Of a stretch of 64,000 nt of DNA, positions 1 to 12,613 are shown piece after piece. The first letter of the stretch is position 1. Each line of letters opens with the position of its first letter. The position numbers and the translations under genes are program-made. Origin of the DNA: Flaccisagitta enflata (Eukaryota; Chaetognatha; Sagittoidea; Aphragmophora); contig OZ231126.1 of NCBI GenBank assembly GCA_965153355.1, positions 111,352,001-111,416,000 of the forward strand. Reading direction: 5' to 3'. Under the pieces are notes generated by a model. That model was not told the DNA's origin and ran no database searches. It worked only from the letters and a program-made list of their open reading frames with translations.

Positions 1-37
1 CTTCTTCCTCTTCTTCTCCTTCTTCTTCTTCTTTCCT

Positions 38-3000
38 ATGTCTGTCTGTCCGACATCGATCCTGTCCGACATAGTACAGCTGCCGCGGCAGCTGCGGAAG
101 CCCCTTCAAATACGCCGCTGGATGAGTGTAGCACTCCACCTTGCCATGCAAAACAGATATAGAGGTTCTCCTAAATCTCAGTGGCCAAGTTTATTGCCAA
201 GCATTTTAAACGACACTCAATTGCAATCACTATGTGGTGGGGTTTACGAGGAGTTGTATGCAAAGTGTGGTCACTTATTTCCACTCAAATCAGGCAAGCA
301 GAATTTTCAAAAACTGAAAGCAAGTCTCGAACTAGAAAATTACTATTTTAATGTCATCTGGTGTAGTGGAAAAGATGTAATAACTGTATATGCTGATGTA
401 GGGAAAACAAACTTCGTGGGTGTGAAAGAGGAAGATAAAATCATTGATTTTGAACATTTCTCAATTGACATCCTTATCTACAATGAAAAGCCGATAAATC
501 TGACGAAAACAATCCAGAACGGACATGCAGCATTGATATGTGACTTGTCAGCACTCATAGATCGAATTCGTGACGAAAGAAAACATGCTCATTTTTATTG
601 TCGATTATACTCATTTCACTATCGCAAAAAAAGTGTTTTTCTCGATCATCTTAAAAATGACTGTGTGAAAAGGAATCCTGATTTTCAAAAAATCTCAATG
701 CCAACTCCAAATTATAAAGATAAGTCAAAACCAATTGAACCTGAACTATTGACAAATGAGAAAAAAGGCTTAACAGGTCCTATTTACATTGCGGTTTGTG
801 ACTTGGAAGCAAATTTCGCCAAAACTGACAATATTGAGGAGAGACTAAACAATAAGGAGGTTCTCAATGAAGAATGCCGTGCTGTCATAGCTTCAGCCTG
901 TTTAACTTCAACCATGGAATTTTCATGTTACGACACACCTGAGATACGGAGTTTCAAATCTCATACTTTTGAACCAGTAATAACGGACGGGGAATTTTCA
1001 ACATACGATTGTATAGTTGCTTTGGTAAAACAATCACAGACAGCCAAACATCACTTGGATCATATTTGTGAGTTCTACAGCACTATCAGACTGAACGACG
1101 AAGAAAGACAGATAGACAAACAAATCATTGTATGAATGATTTATGTAAAAAACAACTAAAGGAATCTGAAAAAATCCTTGATCACTGTAGAGTTGGCAGT
1201 TCAAGTCTTCTGCCTGGCAGAGGTGGCGGACTTAGAAAAATCTTATGCAATAATTGCAATGTGAATTATTATAGGCTTAATCGACATGATTTTTACATCT
1301 ATCTTCACGCGGGAAGCCATTTTGATTTTGCATTTTGCTTAAAAAGTATCGCTCAAGCCATATCCTGCGGTGACACGAGATTTCGCGGAGTTAAACTGCT
1401 TTGTAAAGCATCGAGTGAACGTTATTTAACTTTTAGTTTCAAATTTTGTTGCTTTGATTGTCTTCCAACTACCACGAGTCATCACTCTTGTAAACATAGC
1501 TTCTCCAGGTATATACTAAGGGACTCATATGCCATTGTCCCTTCAAGCCTCAGCCATCTCATTGAGGTTTCAGCCGAAGGAGTTTTGAAAGGCACTAAGA
1601 CTTTTCTCTATTTTGAATATTTGAGGAAAAATAAATATTTGGATTATTTAACGGGCTCTGATCTGTTAACAAAAGGTTCTATGCCTTATCTGAGTTTAGA
1701 GAGTGGAGAAGTAGGAGACAAATTTCTGAAATCAACAGAATTCATTAAACAGTCTGAGTGGCTTACGGACAGATTTGGTCATCAGGTGGATGATTTTTCT
1801 TACAACAAATGTCATCATTTTTGGCAAAATCTACAAGAATATGAGAGAAAGGAAAAAGGACGCTCGCTTACATGGCTGGAAATGTTTAAAGTTTACTGTC
1901 TCAGTGATACAATGTTCCTCTTGAGTATTCTAAAAAAATACATCTTAGACACATTTGAGGAGACAGGCAGAAACTTATGCAGTTTTTTATCGCTTCCGAG
2001 TTTTTCTTTAAGAGTGTTCATGGATGTAGCTAAAAAGGAAGGACAGCCTGTTTTAAGTCAGTATGACGCATCCATTTACCAACTTCTTGAACGGCATATT
2101 ATAGGTGGCGTAGTACAAATGAATTTTTCGAGAATTAACAAAACAAATGCACAATTCTTGCCAGATTATGATCCCGGTAAGCCTTCATGTTACCATATGA
2201 TAATTGACCAGAACTCACAGTACTCTAATAGCATGCAGAATTTCAGTCATGCATACTCAGATTTTGTCATCAATTCAAAAGCCGAAATGAGACAAGCATG
2301 CGAAGACATCAACAATGGTAGTTATCATTTCTGGCAAGAAAACAAGGTCTATTCAAAAAAGAACATTCACGGTGTAGAAGAAGACTATATACAATTCTTC
2401 ATAGTTTCTTTAAAAATAGACAAAAAACATCAAGACAAGTTGAAAGCCCTTCCCGTAGTTTATGTCAAAAAGTACCCCCAAAAATCATGGTTGTCAAAAA
2501 ATAGTCGCAAATCTATGAATTTCATGAAAACTGGAAAGTTTGTTGACGATACAAACATTGACCTCTTGGAATCTGATAAAGATATTGATGCCTGCGAACA
2601 GATAGAAAATAGCTATCAAATGTCACAATTACGATTGATACCTACATTGGGAGACGTTCATAACTTTGCAGTGAATCATCGGTAAGAGACAGACATAGAC
2701 AGACAGTGACAGACAATCAAAAATCTTCATCATTCTCTATTTTACGACTTTGCCCTATATATTTTACAGCTTTCAATTATAGGGAAAAAAATCAATTATT
2801 GGATAACAGACAAGACAGACAGATAGACAGACAGAGACAGACCGAGTTGTAAATCTGGAATCCATTTATTTTTACGACTTTCCATTATAGGAAAAAAAAA
2901 AGAAAAAGCAATTATCGGAAAATAGATACAGAAAGTGATAACAAGACACATGGACAGACATGGACAGACATGGATAGACAGAAACAGACAAAGTCGTAAA

Positions 3001-4130
3001 TTCTGAATTTATAGCTTTTCCTATATCAGCAGTCAATGCAATTATAGATTTATGGGAAAAGAGATGATTGCTTTTTTTTTTTTTTTTTGTACAGACAGCT
3101 ACAGACAGATCCAGACAGATCCAAACAAGACCATAACCGAAACTGATACTTGGATTTTTTTTTTCTGTGCAGTTATCTCGCTCTGCTGTTGCGATTAGGG
3201 TACCAACTTGTTGCAATTACACAAATGATTACCTGCACTGCGCGGAAAATATTTGAAACATATGTAGGAGGTATAATAAATGAAAGAACTATCTCAACTT
3301 GCGAAGTCACCAAGCATAGGAAAAAATTACAGGCAAGACTATAGTTTACCGAAATCAGTTTGACTTATTTTGACTTATTTTGACCTAAGTCGATTTTGAC
3401 TTATTCTACCTATTTTAACCTATTTTTAACCTATTTTTACCTATCAGTCGAACTCGCTTTACGGGAAAATGATGGAAAATAAAAGAAATAGACTAAACTG
3501 CATGTTTGTCAGTGATGACCATTTATTTTCCAAACATGCGTCTCACCCTCTATATTTCCGTTCAATAATGATTGACCAAAATTGTTCGGTTACTGTCAAG
3601 AAGTCAAAAAGCTGGGTAGCAAATCAGCCAATTCATCTAGCCTTATCGGTAGGCATTCTTGATTATTTTGAGTAATTTAGTATGCTTTAGTATGCTATGC
3701 TATGATATTTAGAGTTCATTTTAGTTCTTAATTTTGTCTTAGATTACGCTGACAGCCAAGTATACCCTACTCCGCTTATTTCATACTCAAATCAATCCGG
3801 TTATGGAGAAGTTTGGACTGGGATGTTACACTGTATATTCAGATAGTAAGTATCAGACTGACGGACAAAATTGCGCAAGTATGAGAATAAATCGCGAGAA
3901 AATAATAGAGTAACGCAAAAAAACACGAAGCGAGAGACGAAGAATGAGATTTCAAAATGGATGCCGGCCGGGGGATAGATTTCACACCTTGCTCTGGATC
4001 GACACACGTTGTGTGCATGTTGCTGCTGCTGCGTGTAAAAAGAAGGGTTGCCTGGCCGCTGCATCAGGAGCTGCTGGCGCTTAAAGATAGGAAGAGCACA
4101 GTCGCGGCAGCACTGCAGGCTGCTGCTGTA

Positions 4131-4194
<64 letters not shown>

Positions 4195-5189
4195 CAGTCG
4201 ACGAACTTCTTGAAGGACGAGCTACTTGAGGTTACCGGTTGCCGGGAAGGAGGGGGGGGGGGAGGGTGGATGAGAAAGAATGAGGATACCAAATGCCGGG
4301 AAATCAAGTGCCGGGATACCAAATAAATGCCGATGGATGAATGTTTAACCCATTGAACGAGTGAACAAAGCAATGAACAAACGAACAAACGAACAAACGA
4401 ACAAACGAACAAACGAACAAATGAACGAATGAACAAATAAACAAATGAACGAGTGATTTTCTCTCTCTCTCTCTCTCTTTCTTTTCAGCCGACAGTCTTT
4501 TTCTCAAGATAATGAACATCAATCAACCGCCAACTAATTATGAAGGTGACATGTCCGGCCAATTTGCTGTTTCTGACGAGACATTCCATCAAACTTTGAT
4601 CGCCAAGCAATTACCACTGTCTTTTGACGAGAGATTGTGGTTAGCGCACAGAGAACTGGTCATTGTTGAGCAAATTTTGGACACTTCTAAGTTAAGTTTA
4701 GACCACCCAATCTATACTTATCAACTCGATAGTGATTCTGATACGTATCGCAAACTAATACACTTTAGAAGTTTGCTAAAAAAAAAGACCGGAATTTTAG
4801 GATACGAATATGTTGGCCATATAAAATCCTGTTTTGTTTTAGCATGTAAAGCGTACCTTCTATCTTTCTACGACAATGATCCACTTTGTAAGACTAAAGG
4901 GGCGAGAATGAAGAACAACCCTGGTATCAACTTGCAAGAAATGGAACGCGACTTTCTTAGACTTATTTCAAACTATGATACATATCAGGAGTTGAACGTA
5001 CCACACTTTCAGTTCAAAATTGAGAGTTCTCGAGTTTATTACCAGTCCATGATCAAGACATGCGCCCGGAATTTAGTTACTAAGGCGTATCAGATTGATA
5101 CTTTTACTCACCCGATTGGATACTACTACTTAGATTTTTTGAAATGTTCTGAACAAGTTCTTGACTCCATTCTAGATCGTATATGCTGA
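38..5189 (+). CDS. polB: Protein-primed family B DNA polymerase of Polinton (5 exons, one frameshift)
   Basis: This polymerase would replicate the element. Exons: 38-2681, 3173-3332, 3448-3648, 3743-3845, 4489-5189; the phases match at all four junctions. Exon 1 carries exonuclease motif I (CDLEANF, near residue 253), then, after a frameshift around 1131, Exo II (HAGSHFDFAF), Exo III (YCLSDTMFLL) and polymerase motif A (MIIDQNSQYSNSM). Exon 3 opens with motif B (NSLYGK). Motif C is divided between exons 4 and 5 by the 3846-4488 intron. Exon 5 contains the palm/thumb KAY and KGARM region and ends in a normal stop. The second intron has a GC donor (3333) with an AG acceptor (3447). Frames 38-1135 and 1132-2685 overlap by ATGA, and one missing base explains the break better than two genes. 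The ATG at 38 is next to low-complexity sequence, so the true start may lie upstream. Confidence 0.88.
2682..3172 (+). other. Intron 1 of polB, with CAGACAGA-type repeats
   Basis: GT donor (gtaagag) at 2682 and a polypyrimidine tract ending ttttctgtgcag at 3172. It contains degenerate GACAGACA repeats and short T tracts. Splicing here joins two phase-compatible blocks of the polymerase. Confidence 0.8.
4133..4190. repeat. (GA)n microsatellite inside polB intron 4
   Basis: Uninterrupted GA dinucleotides within the intron that separates the two halves of polymerase motif C. Confidence 0.95.
4365..4452. repeat. (GAACAAAC)n-type tandem repeat in polB intron 4
   Basis: About ten copies of an 8-bp unit (GAACAAAC, drifting to GAACAAAT and GAACGAAT) just before the CT tract and the acceptor at 4488. 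Confidence 0.9.
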
Positions 5190-7865
5190 TTTATCTGTCT
5201 ACCTGTCTACCTATCTATCTAATTAACCTATACTCATATGCTTTACTACAATGTACTGTTGTTGCAATAAATTACAAATTAATTAAAACTTTGAGAAGCA
5301 GACAACACCCGCAACTCGTATAGTTTATTAACTTAAAAATAATCACACACAAGATAAACATAAAAAAGCTACACACAAAGACACAAGCTATAAGTTAAAC
5401 GTAAGACACAAAGACACAAGCTATAAGTTAAACGTAAGAAAGCTACACACAGAGTCACAAGCTACAAGCTAAAATTGAAACTAAAATTGAATAGCATTTT
5501 GAATAGCGTGTGAAAAAAACTGTAATCAATGTGAAAGGGGGAGATAGACAGTCGGATGGAGCTTGTAACTGTCTATTTGACAGTCAGATGGTGCTTGTAA
5601 CTGTATTTTGTTCGTGTACATGTATCAGTTGGTTATCCCGTTAATGATAGATTCGTTCGCTTGCATTTAGATGGGTATTCAGCTTAGTATTTAGAGGGGT
5701 GTTTGACACTTTGTCTATAGTTTAGCGATATAACAAAATAAAATGATATGAGTTAATAGACATTACATCATTTCGTTCCTTTTAGTTTTTTGTTCTTTTC
5801 GTTCTTACCAGAAATTGATTATGTATACATAAAATTACTTCTTAGTGATTATACGACATTGAGAGATTATAGTAGAGTATACAACATTTGAGTATAGTAG
5901 AGTATAAGATGAAAATTAATAAAGGGGGGGGGGAGGGGGAAAAAGCACATCAGTTCGCATTGACGTTTGCTTGCGCGCTCTCAGTTCTGTAATAATCATA
6001 ATAAAGTTCCTCGTATATGAAGTGAATAAAAAATCAATACACAGAGTGTTACATTGTACAGAGAAACATTGATGTTGATAGTACGAAGGGCTGTAATCAA
6101 AATCTTGAATAAGGAATCCCGTCACCGTGTGTGTGCTAACCACATAAAAGTACTACTCAATAAAAGAAATGACAAAAACTAAAATCTCAGGAAACGTTAT
6201 GAATGTTAGAGAAGGATGGACAACTCTCTGTGAAAATTCACTGCTACTATGTATGATCTCGATAAGGTGTATTCAAATTCAAGATGAAAAACAAATCAAA
6301 TTGTCATAAAATGATTAGGTTAGGTTAGGTTATAGAATATGCATTTCATCGTGAATTCATTGTCAAAATTGATTCACCGGTAAAGAAAAAAAAAAGTACA
6401 GATATAAGACGACATTGAGTGAATATTGAGTATATAGTGATTATTGAATAATGATGATAAGAAGGCAAAAAGAATGGACTTGGGATGGTATACAGAGTCC
6501 AAACAGATTGGTAGACATATTGCTTTCCATTCCGATTTCTTTCAGTGCGCTGCCTCTTAAGTACAGTAATTCAGAGAATCGGAGCTTTGTAGTTATTTAC
6601 CCAGTTAAAAATAATACATAAGTTTCGCATATAAAATGGTTTAAGTATTATAATCAAAATAATAATGTCAAATATTTACACAAGGGGGCCTGTTCAAGGG
6701 ATGCGGGAAAATCATTTCTGCTTCAACCATCCTGGTGATGTATTTGGTCCTAGTCTGTGATATAGAAACAGCTTTAGTACAACGATATGACTGTAAAGCG
6801 CAAAAACTAGGAGATGTCGTCGGTATCGGGCAAAGTGTGTCAATATTTAACTTACTTTCTAACTTACTTTTAAAATTTCTAACAAATGATAGAATAATGT
6901 TAGTAAATTTTAAGGATTGGATGTCTAGATGTTTTAATGGAAGATCATATTATATTGCGTAATAAATAACATTCCTCTGTTACACGTTGGTAATGTTGTT
7001 TACACTTTCGACAAACAAAAAAAAAAATTTCAGCTACTAGAATTCATGTAATGTGTAAATTGTTTTAAGAAGAGATTAAACTATAGTGATTAAGATATGA
7101 GATTAAGATATGAGAGTAAGATTAAGATATGAGTTAGTAATTTTTGTCTTGGTTTTTGGATTAGTAGTTTTTGTCTTAGAGATTAAGATAAATATTTCTC
7201 ATATTCCGCTGATCATAAAAATTTGGGATACATTTTCGTTCAGTCTCATGGATTCTCATTGTAGTACTAAATCAGTACTACCAATGCCATGAACATTTCA
7301 TCATCTGCCTTGCTTTATATACTTGCCGTGATTTTGTGCCATTTATTAGAAACTTAGTGTATATATATGATTATCAGTGTATCAGTGTATATGTATATGC
7401 GATTATCATATTGATATGTTTATTGGTAGAATAGTTGTTGGCTAGATTATAACTGGTACCCGGCCTCACTTTGATTCTGCTTTATTTTAGCTATTTGTTT
7501 TCAGAAAATGGAATTTAATGATGTAGTATTTGTACTGAATTTGAATAGGATATGGGATATTTTTTGTAAAAAAATGCAGAAAAAAATTCAGAAAATTAGG
7601 ATATTTTCGTATAATACGTGCCAAAAGATATAGAAATAACCATAAATACTTTTTGCATACTTTTTGCAGAAAAATTTTTTTTTTTTGGATTAGGTGATTA
7701 CATGATTATTGAATATTTATTATTGATTATGTCTAGTATCTTTGATATTCGTTTTGATATTTGTTTTGATATTTTAGTTTAGAAATGTTCTCTCTTTATC
7801 TACGGATTCTCTCTATCTGTAAATTTATTATGCAAAGTGTGTGTGTGTGACGGCTAAATGATAAA
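5190..7865. other. Non-coding AT-rich stretch inside the Polinton
   Basis: No convincing gene. It holds a two-copy tandem repeat of about 32 bp (ACACAAGCTATAAGTTAAAC core) at 5340-5440, a short G tract at 5924, and four copies of GATTAAGATATGA at 7088-7128. The short open frames (for example 6735-6962) have no recognisable feature. It may contain the 3' UTRs of the two converging transcription units. Confidence 0.6.
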
Positions 7866-7963
7866 CAAAAGCAAAAATCCTACAAGAGGCAAAATTTCCC
7901 TACAGGAGGCTAGATCAAATTTCCTACAAGAGGCAAAATTTCCCTACAGGAGGAGGCTAGAAT
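7866..7963. repeat. Two-copy 48-bp tandem repeat just beyond the stop of the ten-exon gene
   Basis: The sequence AGGCAAAATTTCCCTACAGG with its flanks occurs twice, head to tail. It sits in the presumed 3' UTR of the - strand gene that ends at 7971. Confidence 0.85.
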
Positions 7964-7970
7964 GTCTTTC

Positions 7971-8792
7971 TTACAATGATGAAGAACCGATGTTTGGTTG
8001 GATGTCGACGAATTGACGGTCATCGACCACGTCCATTCCTTCCGGCGCGCTTTGAAGATTCGCCGAACGTTCCAGGATGACGGATCGTAGAGCTGAGCTT
8101 CCCGAAGGCGTGGAGAGACTCGCTGCCATGCGAGAGCTTTGCGTGTAGATGGGGATTTGTTCGTCGACCAGGGGAGCAATGTTGACCGTGGTGGAGAGGG
8201 CGAGGAGTTGGGCCGCTGCAGCCGACGCCGCATCCTCGTCGACGACGACCTCGTCTCCACTCCCCCGTCGACTCGAAGGGCGAGAAGGGCGTCGCATCTG
8301 TAAAAAATAAGATTGACAAATGTTCAAACAAATGAATAAATAAATTGGTCAATGAATGAATGAAGAAATTAGTCAACGAACAAATCAGTCAAAGAATGAA
8401 AGAATGAATGAATGAATTAATGAATGAATGAATGAAAGAATGAATGAATGAAAGAATGAATGAATGAAAGAATGAATGAATGAAAGAATGAATGAACGAA
8501 TGAACAAATGAAAAAAATGATTGAATGAATGAATGAAAGAATGAATGAATGTGTGGATGCAAATGTAAATGTAAACACAAATGTGAAAGTGTGAATGAGT
8601 AAACTCACCTGGTTGGATGACTGAACAGTCACTCCTGTCAAGTTGGACGTTCCCACAGACGTGGAGGGAATCTCATAAATCGCGCCGATGGAAGATGGCG
8701 GTTCATGAATTTCGGCGACGACGTTCATCGTCGTCGATCTTGCGGATCCCAATGATGACATCGACGAGGAGATTGGGAGTTGCTGTTGTTGC

Positions 8793-8823
<31 letters not shown>

Positions 8824-9569
8824 GACGTTGGCGAAAAAGACGAGATTGTGTTTGTTGTTGAAGTTGTTGATGAATCGCTAACGCCGTTGAGGACTGTTGC
8901 GCTTGCGTGGAGGACTGTTGTTGTTGTTGTTGATGTTGAACTTCAGACGGAAGTGGCTGAACGAGAGGTTGTCTGGGCGGAACATCGAATGACGGATTTG
9001 ACGCCAATCGTCTTGACATGAGCTGTAAATTAACACACACAGAGATTAGAACTAAAACAGATCAAACTTTCGGAAGACAAAAACACAGAGACAAAACAAA
9101 AACAAACAACCTCAAGAGACAAACAATCACAAGAGACAAACAATCACAAGACTTACCTCGCTCACAGCACGCGCGTGCAGCGCATGCGCAGTTTCCGCAC
9201 GTTGTTGAGGTAGGACTCTTTCTACGAGAGGCTCTCGTTGCTGAGGAAGAACTTGGGTGACAGGAGGAAGCACGGGAGGAGGCGCGGGGGGGGAAGGCAA
9301 CACTCCCATGGCGGAAGGAAGAACAGATGGGAGTCCAACAGGGACGACAGGCATCTCCTGTACCTCTGGAGCAGCGACGGCGCCTACAACGTTGGGAGGC
9401 GGAGGAAGTGCGCGGACTTGCGGTGAGATGAGGCTTTGAAGATCCGGAATCCCATTTTGTAGAGGGAGATCGTAGGCTGCACTGGCTTCTTCCGAGGCCA
9501 ACTTCATTATTTCTACAAAAGAAAAAGAGAAAAAAAAAGGTTTAAATAATAACACATGGTACATGGCAC

Positions 9570-9600
<31 letters not shown>

Positions 9601-12290
9601 CATCGTTCATGATACATTGATCATCATTCATCATTCATCATTCATCATGATACATAATACATTGATCATCATTCATCATTCATCATTCATCATTCATTGA
9701 TCATTATTCATCATTCATTCATCCATTTATTCATACCTGAATTGACGATGAGAATTAATGGTGTATCACATCCACTGGAGAGCCATTGCAGAAGCGTATT
9801 ATCGATCTGCTGAAGAATGAAGGTTCGATCCAGTTTGGCGAGAAAATCACTCACCTAAGAAAATGATGAAAGTAATGATGAAAGTAATGAAAGAAGACAG
9901 GATTACATGACATGAAAGAAAATATGAAACATGAAACAAACATACCTCATCGCCGGACTCGAACCGCGCAACTCCACTACGATCTACAACAGCGTGACGA
10001 TGGAGTCTGTTGTCGGCATCATCGGGGAGAAGACGAAGCTGGACAACAAGGGCGCCCACAAAGTTGCCCTCCTCTGGCGACGCGAAGAGACCACAGAGAG
10101 GACAGAATGAAGACCTAAGTAAAAAAGACAAAGTAAAAGTAAAATTAATACACAATAGAACAGACTCAAACAGAGTCAAATAGAGTCAGAGTAAACAAAG
10201 TCAACAGAGTCAAACAGAGTCAAGCAGAGTCAGAGTAAAACAGAGTAAAACAGAGTCAATCAAAACCAAATCAAACATCAAATCATACATTTTACAGTAG
10301 AGACTGAACTTACTTCACATGATCTGGATCTTGTCGGGCATGTCCCTCTGCGATGGATTTGAGAAAGAGGGTAGTCGTCGCCGTTTGCGCAGCGAGTGAA
10401 CTGAGTTCGGCGACGGAAAGTGAGATGCTAGCAGCCCAGTCCACACTCTGCACGCCGCCGCAGAAGGCGTAAGGCCCAAAGTTGATGCTGCGAGACAAGA
10501 AAATAGCATAAGTAAAACTATATTTGTCTCGCAGCATCAACTTTGGACCCTCTTGAATGAATGAATGAATGAATGAATGAATGAATACATGAATGAATGA
10601 ATGAACGAATGAATGAACGAATGAATGAACAAATAAATGATTGAACAAATGAATGAATGAATGAACGAATGAATGAGCAAATGAATGAACAAATAAATAA
10701 TTAAACAAATGAATAAATGAAGAAATGAATACCTGACATAGCGACCCAGTCCGTGTATGCCTTGACGAGATCCATGCTGAGAATGGATTACGAAAGCGTA
10801 TGTGAGCTCTGATGCAATGGGAAGAAATAAATCTCGGCAAGGTTTGCCGGTCGAATTGAAGCTGTCCTGAGCATAAGTGGCATAACGCAGAACGTGACCT
10901 AAAATCAACAAAATAAAATGAAATGAATTAAAATAATAAAATGACAAAATGATACTTAGTCACACAGTTGCACAGTCACACAGTCGCTCAGATGCTCAAA
11001 GTCACTTAGTCACTTAAGACACTCAGTCACTCAGTCACTCAATCACTCTAAAACACTCGAAACACTCAGTCACTCAGACACTCAATCACTTAGTCACTCA
11101 GTCACTCAGTCACTCAGACACTCAGATCACTCAGTCACTCAGTCACTCACTCACTCACTCAGACATTCAGATACTCAGTCACTCAGACAATCAATCACTC
11201 AGACACTCAATCACTCAGTCACTCAGACACTCAGTCACTCAGTCACTTAGTCAGTCAGTCAGTCAGTCACTCAGTCACTTAGTCAGTCAGTCAGTCAGTC
11301 ACTCAGTCACTCGAAATACCTGAATTAACAAGCATATGGAAAAATACTCGGAGAGGCAGTTCCTTCAACTTGGAAAAGTAGTCGCCACGTGCTGTTGACG
11401 ACACCGCAACGTGTGGAGTGATGTATATTTTCGTGTCCTTTGATAATTCCAACATGTGTTGGACGTCTGCGAGGTGACGGTCGAGGATCCGTCTAGAATA
11501 GGGCAAATAGTCGAGATTTATGAGAATGCAATCACACAGGAACAATTGTTGAGGAAAACAAACAAAACAAGAACAAACCAAAACAAAACAAACCATCACA
11601 ACAAAAAAAGTTTGAGAGAAAATGGACCGACCAACCGACTGACCGACAATATTCTATTCTATTTTTTTTAATCTATTTTATGAATTTTAAGAATTTACCC
11701 CAGACAGTTGCGACATGTACATTCTTCATCTACATCACAAATGTCTCTCAATATACGTTCCAGGCTTTGCCTAAGACAAACAAACAAATGAATAATGAAT
11801 GAATGAATGAATGAATGAATGAATGAATGAATGAATGAATGAACAAATGTACGAATAACAAAATCAGAAATGTCTGTATCAGTTTGTAACAGTCTGTAAC
11901 GAAAATGGTCGTTTATTTTACAGAGTCAATATTTTTTGTGATATGTAACAACAAATCAATGTCTTTTCTGTTATGTGTATTGTCACTATCATAATACCTA
12001 TCATAATCATGGTATGGCATCTCGCTGCCAATACCGTGTTCGTCAAAGTCAGATGGAGAGCCTTGAAATTTTTCTTTAAAGTTGATGAAAATCTGACGAC
12101 GCTGTTGTCTATGATGAGTAGATTCGTTCAGAGGGAGAGTTTCAGTTTCAGGCCAAGCTTCACGACGCACACACGCGAGGGTACAGACATGTACACAAGG
12201 ATATAACAGGGAATGAGTGAAGAAATAGATGAAACAGAGAGAAGCAGCGATCAGAATGACAAAGATAAGATAATAGATAATTTCTGGCAT
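7971..12290 (-). CDS. Ten-exon gene of unknown family lying inside the Polinton
   Basis: I do not recognise the family. Exons on the - strand: 12290-11998, 11770-11699, 11492-11320, 10898-10733, 10487-10314, 10114-9946, 9854-9737, 9512-9157, 9022-8609, 8297-7971. Every junction has GT and AG, and all nine phases match, giving 753 codons plus a stop. The N-terminus has one strong hydrophobic segment (residues about 5-31) followed by a charged stretch. The middle carries two Cys pairs (CTCRNC in exon 2, FCPLCG in exon 6), possibly zinc-binding. The last three exons are Pro-rich, then Gln-rich, then Ser/Ala-rich, as in a disordered tail. Exon 1 rests only on phase matching and is the weakest. 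The gene runs parallel to the capsid genes, so it is either Polinton cargo, a host gene next to two remnants, or a fast-evolving viral gene. Confidence 0.65.
8390..8555. repeat. (TGAA)n tandem repeat in the last intron of the ten-exon gene
   Basis: Imperfect GAATGAAT units, some drifting to GAAAGAAT. Open frames across it read as Phe-Ile-His-Ser repeats and are not genes. Confidence 0.95.
9578..9730. repeat. (ATTCATC)n tandem repeat in an intron of the ten-exon gene
   Basis: About twenty heptamer-like units CATTCAT interspersed with TGATCAT, between the acceptor at 9513 and the donor at 9736. Confidence 0.9.
10475..10550. repeat. Inverted repeat (hairpin) spanning a 3' splice site
   Basis: AAAGTTGATGCTGCGAGACA (10479-10498) is repeated in inverted form at about 10528-10547, separated by about 30 bp. 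The left arm contains the acceptor and first bases of the exon at 10487. The arms are nearly perfect. Confidence 0.9.
10551..10730. repeat. (TGAA)n tandem repeat in an intron
   Basis: TGAATGAA units with variants TGAACAAA and TGAACGAA between the hairpin and the donor at 10732. Confidence 0.95.
10961..11313. repeat. (CTCAGTCA)n degenerate tandem repeat in an intron
   Basis: About 350 bp of an 8-bp unit with CAGACACT and CAGTCAGT variants. It fills nearly the whole intron between exons starting at 10898 and ending at 11320. Confidence 0.95.
11784..11842. repeat. (TGAA)n tandem repeat
   Basis: About thirteen near-perfect GAAT units in the first intron of the ten-exon gene. Confidence 0.95.
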
Positions 12291-12385
12291 GGAGACTGAT
12301 GATTTTTTTTATAAGAAAAAGATAAGAAGCAATTTGATTAAATAAACAAAAGCTTCAAAAATCATCGTTTGAAAATCAGAAGAAA

Positions 12386-12418
<33 letters not shown>

Positions 12419-12613
12419 TTCAAAGAATGGAAGTTTGAGAAGACGATGAGACGATGAGGCAATGAGACGAGATTTGTCACGAAGAATGGAAGTCGGAAGA
12501 GGGCGATAGATGGAAGTTGAGATGCGAGGAGTCAATGCACAGATGAAGCGATGAAGCGGATGGATAGAGTTGAGAAAGAGAAAATCAAGAGGCGAGTTAA
12601 CTTTTTGTTCAGT
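12291..12613. other. Purine-rich spacer
   Basis: Short (GA)n at about 12386-12415 and repeats of GATGAGACGATGAGG near 12445. No gene seen. Confidence 0.6.

Noticed and set aside
6318-6335. Three TTAGG units resembling the arthropod telomere repeat
   Set aside because: Only three copies inside ordinary sequence; too few to call telomeric or to fix the taxon.
6735-6962. 75-codon frame between polB and the ten-exon gene
   Set aside because: AT-rich sequence, no motif, no splice context; expected by chance.
8389-8580. Open frames rich in Phe-Ile-His-Ser
   Set aside because: Translation of the (TGAA)n repeat within an intron of the ten-exon gene.
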